Assembly (NCBI RefSeq): GCF_014648055.1
Contig: NZ_BMQJ01000008.1
Location: forward strand, 62,001-126,000
Length of the DNA stretch: 64,000 bases
Source of the DNA: Streptosporangium pseudovulgare
Lineage (GTDB): Bacteria; Actinomycetota; Actinomycetes; Streptosporangiales; Streptosporangiaceae
Reading direction: 5' to 3'
The position numbers and the translations under genes were made by a program. The notes below the pieces were generated by a model, which was not told where the DNA came from, did no database searches, and worked only from the letters and a program-made list of their open reading frames with translations. Shown here one piece after another: positions 18,112-25,897 of the stretch (positions are counted from its first letter, which is position 1; each line of letters opens with the position of its first letter).

Positions 18112-18306
18112 CTAGCTCTCCTTCAAGGAGATGGCGGCTTTGGGGCAGGACCGCGCGGCGTGCCGGACCCGGTCCGACAGCTCCGCGGGCGGCTCGGGCA
18201 GCAGCACGTGCAGCTGGTCGTCGTCGTCAAGCTCGAAGACCTCGGGGGCGAGGCCGGTGCAGACGGCGTTGGCCTCGCAGACCAGGTAGTCGACGGTGAT
18301 TCTCAC
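18112..18306 (-). CDS. [3Fe-4S] ferredoxin, P450-partner type
   Basis: This 64-residue ferredoxin carries electrons, usually to cytochrome P450s. Cluster ligands are Cys10 and Cys16 (VCEANAVCTGLAP) and the later Cys in RSCPKAAI. The middle position holds alanine rather than cysteine, which gives a three-iron cluster. EVFELDDDD is typical of the family. The start is GTG with ATAGGAGG seven bases upstream. It lies between the PPOX and alcohol dehydrogenase genes. The nearest P450 in the window is at 29746-30948, but the pairing is untested. Confidence 0.92.
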   Translation of the reverse strand: MRITVDYLVCEANAVCTGLAPEVFELDDDDQLHVLLPEPPAELSDRVRHAARSCPKAAISLKES

Positions 18307-18316
18307 AGAGGGCCTC

Positions 18317-18757
18317 CTATGCCGGTGAGGCGAGCTTACGGTGATCCCAGGAGACCACCCGGACGGGCTCGACGACGAAGGCGACCCTTTTACGGCCGGT
18401 CTCCGCGACGTACCCCCGCAGGGCCTCCTCGTCGGAGGGCATCCCGGCCATCCGCCGGGCCACGTCCATGCCGACGCCGAGGACGCCCTCGGGGTCGCCG
18501 ATCCGCCGGGCGGTGCCGTACAGCAGGACGCCGCGCAGGTCGAAGTAGTCCTCGCCGGCCTCGATGAGGCAGGTCACCCGCGCGTCCCGCTCGATGTTGC
18601 GCGCCTTCTGGGCCTTGCCGTACGTCCAGAAGGAGATCCTGCCGCCGGTCAGCCCGTAGAACATGGTCACCAGGTGCGGCGTCCCGTCCGGGTTGATCGT
18701 GCCGAGCTGGAGTTTCCGCGACGCGGCGACGAAGGCCGTGACCTCGTCCTCCGCCAT
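18317..18757 (-). CDS. Pyridoxamine 5'-phosphate oxidase-like (F420/FMN split-barrel) protein
   Basis: The 146-residue protein has the PPOX split-barrel fold. LQLGTINPDGTPHLVTMFYG (about 17-36) and SFWTYGKAQKARNIERD (about 41-57) match the group of actinobacterial F420- or FMN-dependent reductases. No ribosome site precedes the ATG. An in-frame GTG 27 bp upstream is an alternative start. The promoter side holds TAGAACACGG, a half-match to the KstR motif. It leads a three-gene operon with the ferredoxin and alcohol dehydrogenase. Confidence 0.82.
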   Translation of the reverse strand: MAEDEVTAFVAASRKLQLGTINPDGTPHLVTMFYGLTGGRISFWTYGKAQKARNIERDARVTCLIEAGEDYFDLRGVLLYGTARRIGDPEGVLGVGMDVARRMAGMPSDEEALRGYVAETGRKRVAFVVEPVRVVSWDHRKLASPA

Positions 18758-18908
18758 CGTGATGCGGGCGCGCTGGTTCACGGTGGAAAGTAGAACACGG
18801 GGCACAGGGGCGGGCAAGGGTTGTTTGGAATGTTGTTCGGTTTCCGGAGTCGTCGCGGTGTGACGGGGTTTTCGTCGGGATGATGCCGCTTCTGGGTAGG
18901 CTGCCTCG

Positions 18909-19556
18909 ATGAGCATCCCGACCATGCCGACCGAGCTGCGGAACGCGGCCCGGCGCGCCAAGGGTTTCATGCCCGACGCCGAGGGCCTCGCCCTCTTCGA
19001 GACCGCCGCCGAGTACGGCACGCGCGGCCCGATCTGCGAGATCGGCACCTACTGCGGCAAGTCCGCGATCTACCTCGGCGCGGGGGCGCGTCAGGCGGGC
19101 TCCGTCGTCGTCACCGTCGACCACCACCGCGGCTCGGAGGAGATCCAGCCCGGCTGGCCGTACCACGACCCCTCGCTGATGGACCACCGCTTCGGCAAGA
19201 TGGACTCGCTGCCCACCTTCCGCCAGACGATCGCCGCGGCCGGCCTGGAGGAGGAGGTCATCGCGGTCGTCGGCCCCTCCGACCGGGTCGCGGCGCTGTG
19301 GAACACCCCGCTGGGGATGCTCTTCATCGACGGCGGGCACTCCGAGGAGCCGGTGACCAAGGACTACGAGGGATGGGCCCCGCACGTCACGCCGGGCGGC
19401 GCGCTCGTCTTCCACGACATCTACCCCGACCCGGCCGACGGCGGGCAGGCGCCGTACCGGGTCTACCAACGGGTGCTCGCCTCCGGGGCGTTCAAGGAGG
19501 TCCGGCACACCGGCTCGCTGCGGGTACTGGAGAGGGTCGGCCCCGGCATCGGCTGA
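18909..19556 (+). CDS. Class I SAM-dependent methyltransferase (Methyltransf_24-like), probably leaderless
   Basis: The 215-residue protein has the SAM fold. Motif I is ICEIGTYCGKSAIYLG (about 37-52), the acidic loop is VVTVDHHRGSEE, and GMLFIDGGHSEEPVTKDYEGW with GGALVFHDIYPD are typical of Methyltransf_24. The methyl acceptor is unknown. A -10-like TAGGCT (18897-18902) ends six bases before the ATG and there is no Shine-Dalgarno sequence, so the mRNA is probably leaderless. Its 3' end overlaps the end of the convergent dehydratase-like gene by 94 bp. Confidence 0.83.
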   Translation: MSIPTMPTELRNAARRAKGFMPDAEGLALFETAAEYGTRGPICEIGTYCGKSAIYLGAGARQAGSVVVTVDHHRGSEEIQPGWPYHDPSLMDHRFGKMDSLPTFRQTIAAAGLEEEVIAVVGPSDRVAALWNTPLGMLFIDGGHSEEPVTKDYEGWAPHVTPGGALVFHDIYPDPADGGQAPYRVYQRVLASGAFKEVRHTGSLRVLERVGPGIG

Positions 19557-20500
19557 CGGCCCCTCTCCGCCTCCGCCTCGGCGGCGTCCTCCCGCGCCGC
19601 CGGTTCCGCGGCCGGCTCCGGCGGCGTCCACCCCGCCGGGTCCGCCTCCCGCAGCCGCAGGCCGGTCCACGCCACCACCAGCCGGCCCCGCACGTCGGTC
19701 GCGGTGACGTCCCAGACGTGCTCGTCCCCTCGGTGGTCGCGCCCGGCGGCGTGCAGCCGCACGTCCCCCTGCGAGGGCCGCACCAGCAGCCGCTCGCCGC
19801 CCGAGGGCAGCAGCCGACGATGCGGCACGCACGCCTGCAACGCGTGGATCACCGCGTCGTTCAGCCCGGGACTGCCCAGCACCGGCCTGCCGTACCCGGG
19901 GCCGAACCAGCCCAGGGAGTCGTCGCCCCGCAGTTCGCCCCGGCAGCTCCGCGGCCCGGTGAGGGTGAGCCGGACGACCCGGCGGAACCGGCCGGTGGGG
20001 AAGCGCGCCGGGCCGCCGGGGAGACCGGCCGTGCCGTACAGGTCGGCGGCCGAAAGCGGGGGACCGTCCGGGCCGAGCCGGGGGACCTCCAGCGTCCCGT
20101 CGGTCGGCTCCACCGGGAAGGCGGCGCGGAAGTGGTCGACGTGGAAGGCCGTCTCCTCGCAGCAGAGCACCGTCTCGATCAGCGGCCCGCACCGCAGGGC
20201 GCGCACCCGGATCAGGGTGCCGCCGTCGTCGGGCACGACCACCGGCCGGTCGAACGCCATCCGCGTGATCTCGTCCGGCGGCCGCCCGGCCAGCGCGCCC
20301 GCGGCCTGCGCCATGGCCTCCAGGGCCACCACGGCGGGGAGCGTCGCGCGGCCGTCGACGCGGTAGTCGTCCAGATAGGGGTCGTCGGCGAGGGAGAGGC
20401 GGCTGTCGGCGACGAGCTCCACCCCGGGCACGTGGGTGCGCGCCCCGGCCAGGAACCGCCCCCGTCCGTCCCCGTCCGTCCCGCCCGTCCCGTGGCTCAT
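19463..20500 (-). CDS. Free-standing polyketide dehydratase domain, enediyne-PKS-like
   Basis: The 345-residue protein looks like a double hot-dog dehydratase excised from an iterative PKS. The stretch THVPGVELVADSRLSLADDP and then PYLDDYRVDGRATLPAVVAL (about 18-54), with EAMAQAAGAL after it, recalls the DH domain of enediyne synthases. In that stretch YRVDG replaces the expected HxxxG catalytic His (DHRxxG in relatives), so the first active-site residue may be missing. A later GLNDAVIHALQACVPHRRLLPSG matches the second hot-dog half. The ATG overlaps the stop of the E5-like gene (ATGA). The tail after about residue 300 is acidic and Ala/Glu-rich. No KS, AT or ACP lies nearby. Confidence 0.72.
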   Translation of the reverse strand: MSHGTGGTDGDGRGRFLAGARTHVPGVELVADSRLSLADDPYLDDYRVDGRATLPAVVALEAMAQAAGALAGRPPDEITRMAFDRPVVVPDDGGTLIRVRALRCGPLIETVLCCEETAFHVDHFRAAFPVEPTDGTLEVPRLGPDGPPLSAADLYGTAGLPGGPARFPTGRFRRVVRLTLTGPRSCRGELRGDDSLGWFGPGYGRPVLGSPGLNDAVIHALQACVPHRRLLPSGGERLLVRPSQGDVRLHAAGRDHRGDEHVWDVTATDVRGRLVVAWTGLRLREADPAGWTPPEPAAEPAAREDAAEAEAERGRQPMPGPTLSSTRSEPVCRTSLNAPEASTRW

Positions 20501-21564
20501 CGTGGTTCCGCCGTAACCGCCGTAGCCGCGGAGGCCGTGGGAGCGGAAGCGGCGGGAGCCGTCCCGGGGGAGACCGCCGAGCGGGCCGCGGAGGAGGCGG
20601 TGAGGGCCCTGCCCGCGCGGCGCCGTACCCGGTTCCGCACGGCCAGGGCCGCGCCGCGGCAGGCGCAGACGGCCACGAGGGCGAGGAACGGCCCGTGGGC
20701 GACGCCCAGCACGACCAGCAGGCCGTGGACCGCGGCGGTGGCCGCGCCGAACACGACCTGGGCGCGCCGGCCGGCGGGGGTCGTGTCGGGGTCGGCGACC
20801 ACGTAGACGGTGTAGAGGGCGAAGGCCACGCCGGTCACCGGCAGCAGGGCGTCCATCACCGAGACGCCGGACAGGACGCCCCGCACGACGGCCTGCGCGG
20901 CGAACCCGCCGGCCCAGCCCGCCAGCACCGGCAGCCTGCCGGTCAGCCCCGCGTGCAGCGCCACCCCCAGGCCCAGCACGACCGGCGGAGCCACCACGTC
21001 GAACGGCTCCGGCACCCCCGCGGTGAACCGGTACGGTGACGCCGCACCGGTCCACGACAGCAGCACCGTGGCCGTGCCGAGGGCCGCGGGGTTCAGGACG
21101 GGGCCGCCCGTCCAGCGGAACCGGAAGACGTACCTGCCGCTGACACCGACCAGCGTGGCCAGCACCACGGGGGACAGGCGGCCGTCGCCGTACAGGAACA
21201 TCGCGCAGAGCAGGCCGGTGACGTACGACGGCAGGAAGAAGTCGAGCGTCCCGCCGGCCCGCCCGCTCCGGGGGCTCAGGTAGCGGGGCCGGCGCAGGCA
21301 CGCCCACGCGTCCAGGCTCTCCAGCACGAGTTCGGCGGCGACCCCGGTGGCCGCGCCCGCGATCGGCGCGAGACAGGGCTGCTCGAAGCCGGGGACGAGA
21401 TGCCCGAGCACGGTCACCAGAGTGAGCGAGCCGGCGAGGCAGCGCAGCGCCGTCCGCCGCGCCCGCGCGGGCGGGATTCCGGAGACCCCGGCCCTCCCCG
21501 TGACCCCGGCGGTTCCGGCGCCGTGGACGAGGGTGGCGTCGCGCTCCTCCCCGGCGGCGGTCAT
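20497..21564 (-). CDS. Enediyne E5/UnbU-like membrane protein
   Basis: The 355-residue polytopic protein resembles the E5 (UnbU) family conserved in enediyne clusters and distantly related to NqrB/RnfD. After a 30-residue variable start come LAGSLTLVTVLGHLVPGFEQ (about 43-62), GTLDFFLPSYVTGLLCAMFL, GRYVFRFRWTGGPVLNPAALG, LTGRLPVLAGWAGGFAAQA and GVAFALYTVYVVADPDTTPA, with eight to ten hydrophobic helices. The ATG overlaps the stop of the upstream gene (ATGA) and its own stop overlaps the next ATG. The C-terminal 40 residues are Ala/Ser/Thr-rich. The exact function of E5 is not established even in enediyne producers. Family recognition is from memory of conserved blocks. Confidence 0.75.
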   Translation of the reverse strand: MTAAGEERDATLVHGAGTAGVTGRAGVSGIPPARARRTALRCLAGSLTLVTVLGHLVPGFEQPCLAPIAGAATGVAAELVLESLDAWACLRRPRYLSPRSGRAGGTLDFFLPSYVTGLLCAMFLYGDGRLSPVVLATLVGVSGRYVFRFRWTGGPVLNPAALGTATVLLSWTGAASPYRFTAGVPEPFDVVAPPVVLGLGVALHAGLTGRLPVLAGWAGGFAAQAVVRGVLSGVSVMDALLPVTGVAFALYTVYVVADPDTTPAGRRAQVVFGAATAAVHGLLVVLGVAHGPFLALVAVCACRGAALAVRNRVRRRAGRALTASSAARSAVSPGTAPAASAPTASAATAVTAEPR

Positions 21565-22196
21565 GAATACCGGTTCCGCCGCGTCCAGGCCCTCCGGACG
21601 CCCGCCCGCCACAGCGACAGCCCGGCCAGGCTCCACGGCCTGGGCGGTCCCGGCATGGCGGGACCGGCCGACGGCGGCGGCGAATCCCACGTGTCCGGGC
21701 CGAGCGACTCCGGCAGGAACGCGTGGACCCGCTCAGCGACGGACGCCTGCGCCGTACGGACGTCGGCTGGAGGTCCGGCGGAGGGATCGACGGGGAGGCC
21801 GGCCGAAGGAGCGGCGGAAGACCCGGTGGAGGGCGTGGATCGGGGCCCGGCGCCCGCGTTCGCGCTCCGGTCCGGACGGGATTCGGGGAGCGGAACGGGG
21901 TCGCGGGCCCGACGGGGGCCGGAGGCCGGGCGATCGCCGGCGGACGGGTGGTCGTCAGTGTCCTCGAAGAGGTCGAGGATCGGGATGACGCCGGTGTCCG
22001 CCTCCGCCAGCGCCTCCTTCTCCTTCCTCGAAAGAGGCCCCCGGTGCCGGCCGGGGGTCGTGCGCGGCACCGGGACGCGTCCCGTCTCGGGGGCGGGGTC
22101 CGCGGGGATCTTCTTCGCGTCAGGGAACGTCTCCGCCCGGGACATGCCGACCCTGTCGCTCTGAGTCGCTATCCGGGTACCCTCGGCATCGCTCAC
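21561..22196 (-). CDS. Hypothetical Pro/Ser-rich protein leading the E5-like operon
   Basis: I do not recognise this protein (about 211 residues). Residues 1-60 are charged, with a SRKEKEALAEAD stretch. An acidic segment (DTGVIPILDLFEDTDDH) is followed by a Pro/Ser/Ala-rich region. The end is more ordered: SVAERVHAFLPESLGPDTW, then a Trp-rich basic tail. It is likely real because its stop overlaps the ATG of the E5-like gene (ATGA). The start is uncertain: GTG at 22196 is chosen, while TTG at 22232 and an ATG further in are possible. No transmembrane helix is seen. Confidence 0.55.
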   Translation of the reverse strand: MSDAEGTRIATQSDRVGMSRAETFPDAKKIPADPAPETGRVPVPRTTPGRHRGPLSRKEKEALAEADTGVIPILDLFEDTDDHPSAGDRPASGPRRARDPVPLPESRPDRSANAGAGPRSTPSTGSSAAPSAGLPVDPSAGPPADVRTAQASVAERVHAFLPESLGPDTWDSPPPSAGPAMPGPPRPWSLAGLSLWRAGVRRAWTRRNRYS

Positions 22197-22402
22197 AGGC
22201 CCGAACGTAGTAACACGCATCCGGGCCTTCAAGTACCGCGTTTCGGGTGCCTGGCAAAGAAAACACCAGGCCGGGGGGTCGGAAACGGATCGGGTACGGG
22301 GCCCGCGGGGCGGGTGCGGGTCGGTGCGGGAGCCTGTGGAGCCGGAATCTGACCGGGCCCGGGAAACCGCGGGGCCGGGGACGGGTCAGGCCCGGGGACG
22401 GA

Positions 22403-23509
22403 TCAGGCCCGGGAGCCCGCGTGGCTGCACCCGCAGCCCGCCGTGGGGCGGTCCGTCGCGTACCCGCCCGCGTCCCGGAAGACGCCCCCGGCGGGGGTGT
22501 GACCGTCCAGCGCGTCGGCGGCGAGCACGACGGCCGCGGCGGTGTAGGCGGAGCGCTCGTGCGGGAAGTGCCTGCCGTTCACGAACTGCCAGCCGGTCCA
22601 GTAGGAGCCGTCCTCGTGCCGCAGGTGCTGCATGTCGGCGAACAGCCGCAGCGCCCGCTCCCGGTCGCCCACGGCGTCCAGGGCGAGCACCAGCTCGCAC
22701 GACTCGGCGCCGGTCACCCACGGCTGGTCGGAGACGCAGCGGATGCCGAGGCCCGGTACGACGAACGTGTCCCACTCCTCGGCCAGCCGCGCCCGGGCGG
22801 CCGCGCCGCGTACGGCGCCGCCGAGGATCGGGTAGTACCAGTCCATCGAGAAGCGGCTCTTGTCGGCGAACGCCTCGGGGTGGGCGGCGAGGACGTGGCC
22901 GAGCCGGTCGGCCGCGAGCTCCCAGTCGGGCTGCGGGTCGCCCAGGCGTTCGCCCAGCAGCACGCCGCAGCGCAGTCCCTGGTGGATGGAGGCGCACCCG
23001 GTCAGCAGGGCGTACCCGGCGGGCTCGCCGCTCGCCGTACGCTCCCAGACGATCTCGCCCCGGGTGGTCTGCAGGCCGACGACGAAGTCCAGTGCGGCGC
23101 GGACGACCGGCCACATCCCGCGGGCGAAGCCCGCGTCGCCGGTGACCAGCAGCTCGTGCCAGACGCCGACCGCGACGTAGGCGGCGTGGTTGGACTCGCC
23201 GCCGTGCTCGGCCGCGCGGCCCCCGACCAGCTTCATCGGCCAGGAACCGTCGGCCCGCTGGGTGCGGGCCAGCCAGTCGTAGCCGCGGCGCACCGGCTCG
23301 GTGAGGCCCGCCACGCTCATCGCCATCAGGCACTCGACGTGGTTCCAGGCGTCCACGTGCCCCTCGGGCCACGGCACGCCGCCGTCGGGCTCCTGCAGGG
23401 CCGCGATGCTCCGGGCGGTCTGGACGACCTGCTCCCATCTCATCGATCGCTCATCGCGTCGGGTTCGCTCCCGCTCCGGCGGCGACTCCTGTTCCGTCGG
23501 GTCGCTCAT
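22403..23509 (-). CDS. Six-hairpin (prenyltransferase/squalene-cyclase-like) protein
   Basis: The 368-residue protein is an alpha/alpha toroid of the type annotated as prenyltransferase or squalene oxidase repeat. Repeated blocks are visible: ARSIAALQEPDGGVPWPEGH, GYDWLARTQRADGSWPMKL, HEDGSYWTGWQFVNG, and FSMDWYYPILGGA. HVDAWNHVECLMAMSV is shared with glycan-active six-hairpin proteins. No DxDD or QW cyclase signature is obvious, so it may be a glycoside hydrolase-like enzyme rather than a cyclase. The ATG overlaps the methyltransferase stop (ATGA). It ends the GT4-methyltransferase operon. The C-terminus has GCGCSH, a cysteine pair. Confidence 0.72.
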   Translation of the reverse strand: MSDPTEQESPPERERTRRDERSMRWEQVVQTARSIAALQEPDGGVPWPEGHVDAWNHVECLMAMSVAGLTEPVRRGYDWLARTQRADGSWPMKLVGGRAAEHGGESNHAAYVAVGVWHELLVTGDAGFARGMWPVVRAALDFVVGLQTTRGEIVWERTASGEPAGYALLTGCASIHQGLRCGVLLGERLGDPQPDWELAADRLGHVLAAHPEAFADKSRFSMDWYYPILGGAVRGAAARARLAEEWDTFVVPGLGIRCVSDQPWVTGAESCELVLALDAVGDRERALRLFADMQHLRHEDGSYWTGWQFVNGRHFPHERSAYTAAAVVLAADALDGHTPAGGVFRDAGGYATDRPTAGCGCSHAGSRA

Positions 23510-24219
23510 GCGGGCTTGCGGACGTAGAGCACCACGCTCTTGCCGATGAGGGGGTTGAGCACGGCCTCCGCGATCCGGGTGACGGCCGGGCGCTTCATGA
23601 TGTCCCAGACGAGGATCTCGTGGTACGCCTTGGCCAGCGGGTGGTCGTCGTTGTTCACACCGACCGCGCACTTGATCCACCAGTACGGCGCGTGCAGGCC
23701 GTGGGCGTGGTGGTGGGGGCCGACCTCGAAGCCGACGGATTTGAGCTTGGCGCTCAGCTCGGCCAGCGTGTAGATGCGGACGTGCCCGCCGGGGGCCGTG
23801 TGGTACGCCTCGTCGAGGGCCCAGCAGATCCGCTCCGGCAGGAAGCTCGGCACCGTGACGGCCGCCCGGCCGCCCGGTTTGAGCACGCGGAGGATCTCCC
23901 GCATCGCGGCCATGTCGTCGGGGATGTGCTCCAGCACCTCGGCGGCGATCACCCGGTCGAAGCTCGCGTCCTCGAACGGCATGTCGAGCGCGTCGCCGGT
24001 CACGGTCCGGGCCGTCGCGCCGGGGGGCACCTCTCCGGCCTTGTCCATGGCGGTGAACATGGTGGCGACGCCTTCGAGCTCCTTGGCGTCCATGTCGAAG
24101 GCCACCACGTCGGCGCCCCGGCGCAGCACCTCGAAGGCGTGCCGTCCGGCGCCGCAGCCCAGGTCCAGGACCCGGGTTCCGGGCCCGACGGGCAGCCGGC
24201 CGAAGTCGACAGTCAGCAC
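23506..24219 (-). CDS. Class I SAM-dependent methyltransferase (Methyltransf_11 type)
   Basis: The 237-residue enzyme has SAM motif I VLDLGCGAGRHAFEVLRRGA (about 19-38), motif II VVAFDMDAKEL, motif III ASFDRVIAAEVLEHI and post-III LKPGGRAAVTVPSF. It resembles UbiE/Coq5-like and sugar- or lipid-methylating enzymes. The GTG start has GAGGAGCGGC before it. It lies between a GT4 glycosyltransferase and a six-hairpin protein, overlapping the latter's start, so all three probably act on one glycoconjugate or polyprenyl-linked product (inference). Confidence 0.88.
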   Translation of the reverse strand: MLTVDFGRLPVGPGTRVLDLGCGAGRHAFEVLRRGADVVAFDMDAKELEGVATMFTAMDKAGEVPPGATARTVTGDALDMPFEDASFDRVIAAEVLEHIPDDMAAMREILRVLKPGGRAAVTVPSFLPERICWALDEAYHTAPGGHVRIYTLAELSAKLKSVGFEVGPHHHAHGLHAPYWWIKCAVGVNNDDHPLAKAYHEILVWDIMKRPAVTRIAEAVLNPLIGKSVVLYVRKPA

Positions 24220-24362
24220 TCGCCGCTCCTCTTCAGATGGTCGGGGGTGGAGGGGTGGTCAGGGCCCGAAGGCTCTGGTCCGTGCGGGCCCGGGGGTCCC
24301 GGGGGCTCCGGGGATGGGATGGCAGGGCTCGGAGGGCTCGGGAAGGGGCCCCCGAGGGGCCG

Positions 24363-25607
24363 TCACCGGTCGCGGCGTGCCCGGATGGCCTCGCGGTAGG
24401 CGTCCACGGTCCGCTGGGCGACGACGTTCCAGGTGTAGCGCTCCATGACCCGGTCGTAGCCCTTCCTGCCGACCGCCGCCCGCTCCTCGGGGGAGTCGTG
24501 CAGGCGGCGCAGCGCGGCGGCCAGCTCCTCGGGGTCGCCGGGCGTCACCTGGACGGCCGCGTCGCCCACCACCTCGGGCAGCGCGCCGGTGCGGCTGGCG
24601 ATCAGCGGGGTGCCGCAGGCCATGTGCTCGACGGCGGGCAGCGAGAAGCCCTCGTAGAGGGAGGGGACGACCGAGATCTCCGAGGTGGCGATCAGCTCGC
24701 CCAGCTCGGTGTCGGAGATGCCGTGCACGAACCGCACCCGGTCCCGCAGGGACAGCTCGGCGACCAGCTTCTCGGTCGGCCCGCCCGGGGTCGGCCTGCT
24801 GACCACGGTGAGGTTCACGTCGCGCTCGGTCGCCAGCTTCGCCACCGCGCGCAGCAGCGTCGCGACGCCCTTCATGGGGGAGTCGGCGCTGGCCACCGCG
24901 ACGATCGAGCCGGGCCGCTTCGGCATGTCCGGGCGGGGGTGGAAGTAGCGGGTGTCCACGCCGAGCGGGATGAGCCGCATGTTGGCCTGGGGCACGTTGA
25001 AGTCGCGGTGGATGTCGGCCAGGGACGACTCGCTGACGGTCAGGATGGGCTTCAGCCGGGGGGCGACCTTGGCCTGCATCCGGACGAAGCCGTACCACCG
25101 CCGCAGCGACAGCCGCTTGCGCCCCGACGCGGCCGCGAGCTCGATCCGCCGGTCCACACTGATCGGGTGGTGGATGGTGCCGACCACCGGGAAGAGCTTC
25201 TGGATGCCGAGCAGGCCGTAGCCGAGCGTCTGGTTGTCCTGCACCACGTCGAAGTCGCCGACGCGCTTCTTCAGCTCGCGGTGGGCCCGCAGGGTGAAGG
25301 TCAGCGGCTCGGGGAAGCCCGCGGTCCACATGGTGCCGACCTCCAGGAGGTCGATCCAGTCGCGGTACTCGTGCAGCTTGGGGGTGCGGAAGGGGTCCTC
25401 GTCGCGGTACAGGTCCAGGCTGGGGACCTTGTTGAGGATGACGCCCTCGTCGAGCTCGGGGTAGGGCTGGCCGGAGAAGACCTCGACGTGGTGCCCGAGA
25501 GCGACCAGCTCCCTGCTGAGATGGCGCAGGTAGACGCCCTGGCCACCGCATGTCGGCTTGCTGCGGTAGGACAGCAGCGCGACGCGCAGCGAATCCGCCC
25601 CTGGCAC
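24363..25607 (-). CDS. Glycosyltransferase family 4
   Basis: This 414-residue GT-B enzyme transfers a sugar from a nucleotide donor. The N-terminal glycine loop is SKPTCGGQGVYLRHLSREL (about 16-34). The C-terminal donor-binding half has VVPSLYEGFSLPAVEHMACG (about 290-309), the EX7E motif of GT4, followed by PLIASRTGALPEVVG. IPLGVDTRYFHP is also typical. The start is GTG with GAGGAAGGGG upstream. It leads a minus-strand operon with a methyltransferase and a six-hairpin protein, and is divergent from a GDP-mannose dehydratase-like gene. The shared 290-bp promoter region carries a KstR-type motif. Confidence 0.9.
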   Translation of the reverse strand: MPGADSLRVALLSYRSKPTCGGQGVYLRHLSRELVALGHHVEVFSGQPYPELDEGVILNKVPSLDLYRDEDPFRTPKLHEYRDWIDLLEVGTMWTAGFPEPLTFTLRAHRELKKRVGDFDVVQDNQTLGYGLLGIQKLFPVVGTIHHPISVDRRIELAAASGRKRLSLRRWYGFVRMQAKVAPRLKPILTVSESSLADIHRDFNVPQANMRLIPLGVDTRYFHPRPDMPKRPGSIVAVASADSPMKGVATLLRAVAKLATERDVNLTVVSRPTPGGPTEKLVAELSLRDRVRFVHGISDTELGELIATSEISVVPSLYEGFSLPAVEHMACGTPLIASRTGALPEVVGDAAVQVTPGDPEELAAALRRLHDSPEERAAVGRKGYDRVMERYTWNVVAQRTVDAYREAIRARRDR

Positions 25608-25776
25608 GGCGACCCCTTCCTCATCCCTGCCCGGAAGGGGACAGGTACCGTGAAAGATGACCTTTCCCTCCGGACCCTACCATTCAGTAGGTCTCGCCGA
25701 CCCGAGGTGTAATCGTTCCCACAGTCCGCCGTACCCGGCCCCAACTGCGATATCAGGGCGACAGAGCATTATTCTA

Positions 25777-25790
25777 TGCAACGCGTTCTA
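25777..25790. promoter_or_regulatory. KstR-type operator between the GT4 and GMD-like genes
   Basis: TGCAACGCGTTCTA matches TNNAACNNGTTNNA, the binding motif of the steroid repressor KstR, at every fixed position. It lies 108 bp before the GMD-like start and 170 bp before the GT4 start. Its neighbours are not known steroid genes, so it may be a chance match or a sign of a wider regulon. Confidence 0.55.
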
Positions 25791-25897
25791 GTTGTGGCGG
25801 CGGCGGCGTGATGTCCATGCCAACGACAGGACGGTACATTCGCCGTCACACGCCATATGAGGGGCGAAAGTCTCATCCCATCAGCAAGGAGGACGCG

